NCBI GenBank assembly: GCA_023387775.1 | Contig: JAEWHN010000255.1 | Location: 1-21,267 of the forward strand | Direction of reading: 5' to 3' | Source of the DNA: Pseudomonadota bacterium | GTDB lineage: Bacteria > Pseudomonadota > Alphaproteobacteria > Rhizobiales > Rhizobiaceae | Length of the DNA: 21,267 nucleotides | Shown here: one piece after another, positions 7,896-13,854 of the stretch | Layout: every line of letters starts with the position of its first letter | How positions within the stretch are numbered: the first letter of the stretch is position 1 | Program-made: the position numbers and the translations under genes | The notes under the pieces: model-generated | The model's input: only the letters and a program-made list of their open reading frames with translations | Told to the model about the DNA's origin: nothing | The model's database searches: none

Positions 7896-7910
7896 TGACT
7901 CGAACAATCA
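7896..7910 (+). promoter_or_regulatory. Iron-responsive operator (TGA-N9-TCA), candidate RirA site
   Basis: TGACTCGAACAATCA matches exactly the TGA-N9-TCA iron-responsive operator described for RirA-controlled promoters in Rhizobium leguminosarum. It overlaps the TTGACT that could serve as -35 for hmuR, a position suited to repression. RirA is encoded about 4 kb away in this same window. Confidence 0.65.
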
Positions 7911-7934
7911 TGTTATCTACTCAACTGCATTACC

Positions 7935-7949
7935 GGAGTAATCGAGTCA
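7935..7949 (-). promoter_or_regulatory. Second, degenerate iron-responsive operator facing hmuP
   Basis: On the minus strand TGACTCGATTACTCC shares its first nine bases with the exact site at 7896-7910 but ends TCC, not TCA. It is a mirror copy oriented toward hmuPSTUV and overlaps a TTGACT hexamer. The symmetry suggests one site per promoter. Confidence 0.45.
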
Positions 7950-8033
7950 AGTTTTAAATCACTCCGGCGCAAACGAAAATGCCAGCCAGCCTCCAGGCCA
8001 GCCCGCATCAGAAGACACTGGAGAATTGTGGGT

Positions 8034-10274
8034 ATGGGGCTTGTGGCTCGGGATATTTTGGTTCTGTCGGGGCTCGACGGAGAAGTGAGATTCAGGCCGG
8101 GCATCGCGCGCTCGGCGGCGCTGATGGCGGGTGTGGCGGCGATCGCGCTGGGTGTGGTTTCGGCCTCCGCTCAGGAGGCAGATGGCACGGCTGCGCCGCA
8201 GGAGACGGCCGAACAAAAAAAGGGCGGAGACGGCGCCACGCTGCTCGACAAGATCACGGTTGTCAGCCGCACCGACGAAAGCGCGATCGACACCATGGCC
8301 TCCGTCAGCCATGTCGGCCAGGAGCAGCTGGAGCGGCGGATGGCAACGTCACAGCAGGGCGTCCTGTTCGGCCTGCCCAACGTGGCCGTCCAGACGGACG
8401 CCAGCCGCACGGCTTCCAGCGTCAACATTCGCGGCCTGCAGGATTTCGGCCGTGTTCAGGTGATCATCGACGGCGCTCGGCAGGATTTTCAGCGCTCAGG
8501 CCATGGCACGCAGTCGAAGTTCTGGCTTGATCCGGAACTGATCAAGCAGGTCGACGTCATCCGCGGCCCGGTGGCCAACACCTATGGCTCCGGCGCGATC
8601 GGCGGCGTGGTTTTTTATGAGACCAAGGATGCCGAGGATTTCCTCCGTCCGGGCGAAAGCTGGGCTGCCTCGGCCACCGGCATGTACGAGACGAACGGTC
8701 ATGGCTGGACCACCAGCGCCACCGGCGCCTATCGCTTCAATGACGTCGCCGACGTTCTCGGCAATATCGTCTATCGCGACTACGGCAACTACAAGGACGG
8801 CGGCGGCGACACCGTTCCCGGCACCCGCTTCGACGTGCTGAGCGGAATGCTCAAGAGCACCATCCGCCCGACGGAGAACAGCGAACTGAAGCTTGGCTGG
8901 CTCGGCGCCAATGACAGTTGGGAGGAGGTCAGCGGCGGCTCGCCGGTCTCCGATCTCGATCTGAAGCAGAACACCTTCACCGGCCGCTACAACATCACGG
9001 ACGAGGACCAGAGCTGGCTCGACCTCCACATCAACGCCTCCTACAACAAGGCTAGGCTGGACCGGACCTATATCAAGGCGCTCAGCAGCGACCAGTTCGA
9101 CCCCGTGACAGGCTTGCCGACCATCGTTCCGGCGGGTTCGCAAACGAACTACGATCTCGGCACCTGGAGCCTCGACATCTGGAACACGTCCCGGTTCGAA
9201 ACGGGCGCGCTCCAGCACGAGGTGACCTATGGCGGCGACGTGGTAAGCGACGACGTGGTCACACGGGACCCCAGCGGCAGCATGGACACCTACACGCCCT
9301 CGGGCAAGCGGCGCGTCAGCGGCGCCTATGTTCAGGACAAGATCAGCTGGGAATGGCTCGAGGTGCTCGCCGGGCTGCGCTATGACAGCTACAGCCTCGA
9401 CAGCGATATTGCGAACAATTCCGGCAATCGCCTTTCGCCGCGCATCACCGTGGGCGTTTCGCCATTCCAGACGGCGGCGCTCGAGGGCCTGCAACTGTAC
9501 GGCACCTACGCCGAAGGCTACCGCTCGCCATCCATCACCGAAACGCTGATGAACGGCATGCACCCCACCGGGGCGACATTCCCGTTCCTGCCCAACCCCT
9601 ACCTCACGCCGGAGACGGGCAAGACCTGGGAAGTCGGCGCCAACTATCGCGCGGACGGCGTGATCCAGCCCGACGACGCGCTCCGCATCAAGGCGGCCTA
9701 TTTCAACAACGATATCGCCGACTACATCGGCAGCACCACGATCTCGGCGTTTGCCGATACGACCGGGCTCTGCCCCGTTCGGTGGGACCTGCTGATGAAC
9801 CCGAACGTGACCTACGCGCCGATCTGCTCGCAGTATCAGAATTACGCCAATGCGAAGATCAGGGGTTTCGAGCTGGAAGGGGTCTACGACGCGGCATGGG
9901 GCTTCGTCGGGCTGTCGGCATCGACCATCAATGGCTACACCGTGTCCTATGCCGGCATTCGCGAGGACCTGTCCACTATCCCCTCCTCGCAGCTCACCGG
10001 ACAGGTCGGCTTCCGCTTCCTGGAAGACAGGCTCCTGATCGGCGGCGAGGTGCAGTACAACGGCGCGCCAAAGGGCAACAAGGTGGCCGAGGACTACACG
10101 CTGGTCAACGCTTTCGCCACCTACAAGGCGACGGACAACCTGAACGTGAACTTCCGCGTCGACAACATTTTCGACGTGAAATATGTCAACCCGCTCAACA
10201 CCAGCACCACCACCGTGCTCTATGAGCCCGGTGTGACGCTCAAGCTGGCAGCGACCATGCGATTCGGAGGCTGA
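8034..10274 (+). CDS. hmuR: HmuR/ShmR, TonB-dependent outer-membrane heme receptor
   Basis: The 746-aa receptor moves heme or hemoprotein-derived heme across the outer membrane. It has an export signal (hydrophobic core ALMAGVAAIALGVVSASA, cleaved near A-QE at about 46), a TonB box-like DKITVVS, the plug domain (VNIRGLQDFGRVQVIIDGAR; IKQVDVIRGPVANTYGSGAI) and a 22-strand-type barrel. The heme-receptor region is recognisable: YRSP (496-499) stands for the FRAP box, NPYL (521-524) for NPDL, and His510 between them fits the conserved heme-binding histidine. Two cysteines in DTTGLCPVRW and YAPICSQYQ may bridge an extracellular loop. GGAG lies ten bases before ATG 8034; GTG 8028 is an alternative. 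The C-terminus is MRFGG, slightly beyond the usual terminal Phe. Confidence 0.94.
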   Translation: MGLVARDILVLSGLDGEVRFRPGIARSAALMAGVAAIALGVVSASAQEADGTAAPQETAEQKKGGDGATLLDKITVVSRTDESAIDTMASVSHVGQEQLERRMATSQQGVLFGLPNVAVQTDASRTASSVNIRGLQDFGRVQVIIDGARQDFQRSGHGTQSKFWLDPELIKQVDVIRGPVANTYGSGAIGGVVFYETKDAEDFLRPGESWAASATGMYETNGHGWTTSATGAYRFNDVADVLGNIVYRDYGNYKDGGGDTVPGTRFDVLSGMLKSTIRPTENSELKLGWLGANDSWEEVSGGSPVSDLDLKQNTFTGRYNITDEDQSWLDLHINASYNKARLDRTYIKALSSDQFDPVTGLPTIVPAGSQTNYDLGTWSLDIWNTSRFETGALQHEVTYGGDVVSDDVVTRDPSGSMDTYTPSGKRRVSGAYVQDKISWEWLEVLAGLRYDSYSLDSDIANNSGNRLSPRITVGVSPFQTAALEGLQLYGTYAEGYRSPSITETLMNGMHPTGATFPFLPNPYLTPETGKTWEVGANYRADGVIQPDDALRIKAAYFNNDIADYIGSTTISAFADTTGLCPVRWDLLMNPNVTYAPICSQYQNYANAKIRGFELEGVYDAAWGFVGLSASTINGYTVSYAGIREDLSTIPSSQLTGQVGFRFLEDRLLIGGEVQYNGAPKGNKVAEDYTLVNAFATYKATDNLNVNFRVDNIFDVKYVNPLNTSTTTVLYEPGVTLKLAATMRFGG
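10266..10270 (+). promoter_or_regulatory. Strong ribosome binding site for the 40-codon ORF
   Basis: GGAGG inside the last codons of hmuR is spaced seven bases from the ATG at 10278. It argues that the very short ORF between hmuR and tonB is translated. Confidence 0.55.
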
Positions 10275-10277
10275 ACG

Positions 10278-10400
10278 ATGCTCAGGGCGGCGACGATACT
10301 CGGCAGCGTGCTGATGTTGCCGCCCGCAACGGGAGCGCAGGCGGCATGCCTGCGCGACCTTAAGACCACTACAAGAACCGGCATTGTTTTCGGCATGTAG
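10278..10400 (+). CDS. Putative 40-aa secreted small protein between hmuR and tonB
   Basis: I do not recognise this protein. It begins 3 bp after the hmuR stop and ends 4 bp before the tonB ATG, so it fills the gap almost exactly and looks translationally coupled on both sides; a good GGAGG precedes it. The N-terminus MLRAATILGSVLMLPPATG, followed by AQA-A, reads as a short signal peptide (basic residue, hydrophobic core, Ala-x-Ala). That would leave a mature peptide of about 18 residues, ACLRDLKTTTRTGIVFGM, with a single Cys. It could be a real periplasmic peptide, a leader that sets tonB translation, or the remnant of a longer gene. The evidence is positional and by signal-peptide appearance only. 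Confidence 0.45.
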   Translation: MLRAATILGSVLMLPPATGAQAACLRDLKTTTRTGIVFGM

Positions 10401-10404
10401 GGGC

Positions 10405-11718
10405 ATGAGGTTGGAATTGGGACTGGAGCCTGCATTCGCGCGAGACATGACGACCTGGCCTCCGGCCGGGTTTCAGGCGCTGCCTCACGGCTCGGGCGAG
10501 TCCGGCTTCATTCTCCCCTTGGGTGCGCTGAGGCCGGGCAGCGGCGAAATTCCGGAAAAGCGATACGAGTTGACCGCGGACTCTGCGCTCGACAGCGGTC
10601 CCGCGGAGCCGCTCGACATTGCCCGCACGGGACCAAAAGCGCGGCGAAGCAGATGGTCCGGCGCGACGATCGCAGCGTCGGTCGTTTTCCACGCAGCAGT
10701 GGCGCTGTGTTTCGTGGCCCTCAAAGACGATGGCGTACTGATCGCCGGCGCTGATGATGCCGGAATTGCCATGTTCGGCAACGCCGCCGAAAACCTGCAG
10801 GCGGCGGGCGATAACGCCGACGATGGCATGCCCGTGACCAATGTCACGCTGGTGACGATGCCCGACCCCATCCCGGTGCAAAACGTGGACGCGCAGGCTG
10901 TGTCCGAGGCTCCTTCCACCCGGCCGGCTGACGCGCAGGCAGTGGAGACAGCAGTCAACGAGATGCCGGCGCCAATCGAAGAGGCGACGGAGCAGCCGAA
11001 ACCACAAGCGGCCGAGCCCGATATTTCCAAAGCCGCAGCAGAAGAAGCACTGCCTGCAGAGCCTGCGCCGCCGATCCTCGCTGCGGAGACCGCCGAGCCG
11101 ATGGAAGAGGCGGCGGCTCCATCTGCCGTCGCCCCGCTCGAACCCGCCGAAAAGCCAGAAGAGGTTACCCGCTTGCCGGAGCCCAGGCCTGAGCCGCCGG
11201 CAAGACCGGCCGAGGCGGAGAGGACCGAGCCGCAAAAGGCGGCCGCGGCTGGTTCCCAAAAGCGCGCCGAAAAGCCCGTGGAAAAACCGGCGCCGGCGAA
11301 GTCGCAACGGAGTTCGGGCTCCCGCGGCAACGCCGCCCTTGATGCGCGGCGAGGCAAGGCGGACGGCCAGCAGAACGGCCGCAACGGAATCGCCAGCAAG
11401 GGCGGCACTACCGGCGTCGGCAACGCCGCCGTGTCGAATTACCCGGGCAAGATCGTTGCCAAGCTGCGTCGAGCGCTTCGCTATCCCGCCCAGGCGCGGC
11501 GACAGGGCGTCCACGGCGAAACCCGGGTCAGCTTCGTAGTGGCCGCCGACGGCAGTGTCAGTTCGATCCGCATGGTCGGCAGTTCCGGTTCGGCCGCGCT
11601 TGACGAAGCCGCCTTGGATGCAGTGCGACGCGCTGCCCCCTTCCCGCCCATTCCGGAGGCCGCCGGGCGATCGAGCTGGAACTTCACCGTACCGCTCGCC
11701 TTCAACCGCACCAGGTGA
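10405..11718 (+). CDS. tonB: TonB family energy transducer
   Basis: TonB couples the proton-motive force harvested by ExbB/ExbD to outer-membrane receptors. The 437-aa product has a cytoplasmic N-terminus of about 83 residues and one transmembrane helix (about 84-106). This helix carries the SVVFH sequence (Ser92-x3-His96), matching the Ser/His pair that TonB needs for ExbB coupling. A long periplasmic Pro/Glu/Ala/Lys-rich linker (about 130-340) follows. The C-terminal domain (about 350-437) has YPGKIVAKLRRALRYPAQAR, VSFVVAADGSVSSIRMVGSS and ALDAVRRAAPFPPIP, including the YP motif that meets the receptor TonB box. The start is uncertain: ATG 10405 sits just after the small ORF stop, while ATG 10447 would shorten the N-terminus by 14. 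No exbB/exbD genes lie in the window. Its place after hmuR suggests dedicated service. Confidence 0.9.
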   Translation: MRLELGLEPAFARDMTTWPPAGFQALPHGSGESGFILPLGALRPGSGEIPEKRYELTADSALDSGPAEPLDIARTGPKARRSRWSGATIAASVVFHAAVALCFVALKDDGVLIAGADDAGIAMFGNAAENLQAAGDNADDGMPVTNVTLVTMPDPIPVQNVDAQAVSEAPSTRPADAQAVETAVNEMPAPIEEATEQPKPQAAEPDISKAAAEEALPAEPAPPILAAETAEPMEEAAAPSAVAPLEPAEKPEEVTRLPEPRPEPPARPAEAERTEPQKAAAAGSQKRAEKPVEKPAPAKSQRSSGSRGNAALDARRGKADGQQNGRNGIASKGGTTGVGNAAVSNYPGKIVAKLRRALRYPAQARRQGVHGETRVSFVVAADGSVSSIRMVGSSGSAALDEAALDAVRRAAPFPPIPEAAGRSSWNFTVPLAFNRTR

Positions 11719-11765
11719 GCCAACTTCCACGACCTGAACTCAGGCCAGTTTGAAAGGATAGATGC

Positions 11766-12080
11766 ATGTACATCGCCATGAACCGCTTCAAGGTGCAGAA
11801 GGGCTCAGAGGAGGCCTTTGAAGACCTCTGGAGGAACCGCGACTCGAAGCTTTCGGAGATGAAAGGCTTTCGCGAATTCCAGCTCCTGCGCGGGCCCGTC
11901 AACGAGGCGGAAGGCTACACCCTGTTCGCCTCGCATGCGGTCTGGGACAGCCAGGATGACTTCGTTGCCTGGACCAAGTCGGAGAATTTTCGCTCCGCCC
12001 ATAGGAATGCCGGGTCGAACAAGGCGCTCTACGTCGGAAACCCTCAGTTCGAGGGCTTTACCGTCGTTGAAGGCGCATAG
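11766..12080 (+). CDS. hmuQ: HmuQ, IsdG-type heme-degrading monooxygenase (ABM fold)
   Basis: The 104-aa protein is a dimeric alpha+beta-barrel (antibiotic biosynthesis monooxygenase) of the IsdG/HmuQ type, which opens heme to a bilin and frees the iron. It resembles Bradyrhizobium HmuQ/HmuD: MYIAMNRFKVQKGSE at the start, GFREFQLLRGP, FASHAVWDS and FEGFTVVEG near the end. The IsdG catalytic triad is present as Asn6, Trp69 (VAWTKSE) and His79 (FRSAH), at spacings matching N7/W67/H77 of S. aureus IsdG. The ATG at 11766 has AAGGA seven bases upstream, and the gene follows tonB by 47 bp, the last of the plus-strand heme set. With HmuS it gives this locus two unrelated cytoplasmic heme-processing proteins. 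Confidence 0.92.
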   Translation: MYIAMNRFKVQKGSEEAFEDLWRNRDSKLSEMKGFREFQLLRGPVNEAEGYTLFASHAVWDSQDDFVAWTKSENFRSAHRNAGSNKALYVGNPQFEGFTVVEGA

Positions 12081-12096
12081 ATTCAAACCGCGCGAC

Positions 12097-12124
12097 AGGC
12101 CGAGCCGTCATTTGGCTTCGGCCT
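12097..12124. terminator. GC-rich stem-loop between hmuQ and the EamA permease gene
   Basis: AGGCCGAGCC pairs with GGCTTCGGCCT (one bulged T) around a 7-base loop, 17 bp after the hmuQ stop and before the facing permease gene ends. There is no T-tract on either strand, so it is at best a weak or Rho-assisted terminator, or an mRNA end-protecting hairpin. Confidence 0.35.
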
Positions 12125-12139
12125 CACGAGCAGAAGCCC

Positions 12140-13042
12140 CTAGCCTCGCCGGGCAACAAATATCCCGGCGAGCACGACGACACCTCCAAGCGCCTGGGCG
12201 GCGCCCAGCGGCTCTGCCAGGATTGCCCAGGCAAGGATGGCCGCCACGACCGGCTGCACCAGCAGTGTCAGCGAGGAAAAGGCGGGCGGCAGCCACGCCA
12301 GCGCGTAGATTATCAGTCCCTGCCCGCTGGCATGGGTGATCCAGGCCAGGCCGAGCAGCATCGCAAAGCCGAACAGCGTGACGGGGAAGAAGCCCGTCTC
12401 GAAGATGAGCGCTGCCGGCAGCATGCACAGGCCCGCCGAAAAGGTGGTCCACAGCATTGTGGTCAGCGTGGAAAACTTGCTGCGCAGGCGCCCCAGCGAG
12501 ATCAGGTAGCCTGCATAAAACACCGACGCTACTACGGCCATCGCATCGCCGGCCAGCTTGCCGCCGCCCACGGCGCCCAGCCCGCCCTGCAGGATCGTGA
12601 CCCCGATCAGCGACAAAGTGAGCCCCGCCAGGAAGACCCGCGTGATCCGGGTTCTAAAAATCAGCCAACTGGCCAATGTGACGAAGATGGGCGCCATGTT
12701 GGCCAGCAGCGTTGCGTTGGCCACGGAGGTCATGTGCAACGCAATGTGCCAGGCCGCCAGGTCGCCGGCCAGCATCACGCCCGGCACCATCAAGGCGAGA
12801 CCTTCAGCAAGGCTCCTCGGCTTCGCTTCACCTTCGGAGCGGCCGGATGTGGCCGCCGACCAGGCCATCAGCGGCAAGAGGGCCAGCGCGACGCGCCAGA
12901 AGGCGGTCGACAACGGGCCAAGCTCGGACAGACGCACGAAGATGGGCGAGCAACCGATGGTGATGCCGCCGACGATAAGGGCAGTCAGCGCGAAGCTCTG
13001 CGACTTGGTCGTCGCGCTGCCCATACTCAAGGTACTTTTCAT
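12140..13042 (-). CDS. EamA (DMT superfamily) permease
   Basis: This 300-aa integral membrane protein has about ten hydrophobic helices arranged as two EamA repeats. The first repeat has IVGGITIGCSPIFVRLSELG, a typical EamA start with Pro in the first helix, and VANATLLANMAPIFVTLASW. The second has GDAMAVVASVFYAGYLISLG and LTLLVQPVVAAILAWAILAE, the characteristic late helix ending in an acidic residue. Family members export or import small metabolites; the substrate cannot be read here. I start at ATG 13042, which has GAGAG five bases upstream. The frame to 13186 adds a Pro/Arg-rich stretch overlapping the fae terminator. It converges with hmuQ, and nothing ties it to heme. Confidence 0.88.
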   Translation of the reverse strand: MKSTLSMGSATTKSQSFALTALIVGGITIGCSPIFVRLSELGPLSTAFWRVALALLPLMAWSAATSGRSEGEAKPRSLAEGLALMVPGVMLAGDLAAWHIALHMTSVANATLLANMAPIFVTLASWLIFRTRITRVFLAGLTLSLIGVTILQGGLGAVGGGKLAGDAMAVVASVFYAGYLISLGRLRSKFSTLTTMLWTTFSAGLCMLPAALIFETGFFPVTLFGFAMLLGLAWITHASGQGLIIYALAWLPPAFSSLTLLVQPVVAAILAWAILAEPLGAAQALGGVVVLAGIFVARRG

Positions 13043-13158
13043 GACAACTCTCAGGGCCCGACGGGTGGGCGGGCCTTTCATAATGCCGCCTGGCCGAGGC
13101 GTCACGGCCAGAAGCGGGCAAAGCGGGGGGCCAGTTCCTCGGCCCTTATCAAACGAAA

Positions 13159-13184
13159 GAAGACGCCGCTTGTGCGGCGTCTTC
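13159..13184 (-). terminator. Intrinsic terminator of the Fae-like gene
   Basis: An 11-bp perfect stem GAAGACGCCGC/GCGGCGTCTTC with a 4-base loop lies 47 bp past the stop of the minus-strand Fae-like gene. On that strand it is followed by TTTCGTTT. It separates the Fae-like transcript from the downstream permease gene. Confidence 0.75.
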
Positions 13185-13231
13185 AAAAACGAACCCCTCT
13201 CCTCGCGGAGCGGGCGCGAAAGATCGGCGGC

Positions 13232-13771
13232 TCAGTAGTCGATCACGTCTTCCAGCGCGTAGTGCTTGACCGTCTTGCGGTTGGCGATCAGCTCGTCCAC
13301 CGTCGGGCTGCCGGTCATGGCGCGCGAAATCGCCAGCTTGGTCGCCTCGTAGTTGGTGCGATAGAGATCCTTCTTGTCGAGGTTTTCGTCCTCGGCGCAG
13401 CGCGGGTCGAGCCAGATCATGATGATCATGCACAACTCGTCGGCCTGGTCCTTGGGCAGGATGCCCTCGGCAAGGCAGTCGACGATGGCGTCGCCGGTGG
13501 CAGCCTGCACGACGCCGCCGAGCAACTCGGCATAGGCCATGTTCTTGATCGTGACCTTGGTGGTCATCATCGTGGCCGGGCGCACGAGCTGGTTCAGGTC
13601 GCGCACCACGAACATGCGCGTGTGACCCTTCACCTGCCCCATCATCGACGCGAAGGCCTGCCCGACGGGACCGCGGACGGAGCCGATCAGAACCTCAGGC
13701 ATGGCATCGGTGGCCTGCCCTTCCGCGGCCAGAACCGTTGCCTCGCCCGTGCGAAACCAGATATCAGTCAT
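13232..13771 (-). CDS. Formaldehyde-activating enzyme (Fae) family protein, His-less
   Basis: The 179-aa protein is a homologue of Fae, the pentameric enzyme that condenses formaldehyde with tetrahydromethanopterin in methylotrophs. Matching blocks are the TGEATV opening (8-13), VLIGSVRGPVGQAFASMM (27-44), GHTRMFVV, TKVTIKN (71-77), AEGILPKDQADEL (101-113) and TNYEATKLAISRAMTG (139-154). As I recall the Methylorubrum Fae sequence (GNEVAHIDLIIG), its catalytic His17 aligns with Met24 here (DAMPEVLIG). The protein may therefore bind a related ligand or act as a formaldehyde sensor or carrier, not as the standard enzyme; that is inference. ATG 13771 has AAAGGA six bases upstream. It is a single gene with its own terminator, and no methanopterin-pathway genes lie nearby. 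Confidence 0.88.
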   Translation of the reverse strand: MTDIWFRTGEATVLAAEGQATDAMPEVLIGSVRGPVGQAFASMMGQVKGHTRMFVVRDLNQLVRPATMMTTKVTIKNMAYAELLGGVVQAATGDAIVDCLAEGILPKDQADELCMIIMIWLDPRCAEDENLDKKDLYRTNYEATKLAISRAMTGSPTVDELIANRKTVKHYALEDVIDY

Positions 13772-13854
13772 GCTTAATCCTTTCCTCACTTCCGGCCGGA
13801 ACTTAACGGGGCCGCTGTGCATGGTCCAGCTGTCAAAACGACCCGCCGTGCCGG

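Larger units (their letters stand above)
7813..8033. promoter_or_regulatory. Divergent hmuP / hmuR control region
   Basis: This roughly 220-bp gap holds the outward-facing promoters of hmuPSTUV and hmuR. It is locally AT-rich between 7885 and 7985. CTTGACTCGA (7894-7903) and TCGAGTCAAG (7942-7951) form a perfect 10-bp inverted repeat. Between and beside its arms are ATTAC-CGGA-GTAAT (7929-7942) and a pair CCGGAGT (7933-7939) / ACTCCGG (7961-7967). The TTGACT inside each arm is a plausible -35 hexamer for each direction, but I cannot pick a convincing -10 for either. Nested dyads of this kind suggest several regulators (RirA, Irr, HmuP-dependent control) or cooperative binding by one. Confidence 0.7.

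Noticed and set aside
7813..7911. N-terminal extension of HmuP starting at 7911
   Set aside because: It overlaps the iron operator and control region, is not HemP-like, and ATG 7812 has a proper ribosome binding site.
8496..10448. 650-aa minus-strand ORF opposite hmuR
   Set aside because: No recognisable family, biased composition, and it spans the hmuR coding frame, which has clear receptor motifs.
10900..11330. Repetitive-looking Glu/Ala/Pro stretch in tonB as a DNA repeat array
   Set aside because: No regular repeat unit at the DNA level; it is the usual periplasmic spacer composition of TonB proteins.
12332..13777. 481-aa plus-strand ORF opposite the permease and Fae-like genes
   Set aside because: Low-complexity His/Gln/Arg/Gly composition and it runs through the Fae-gene terminator hairpin.
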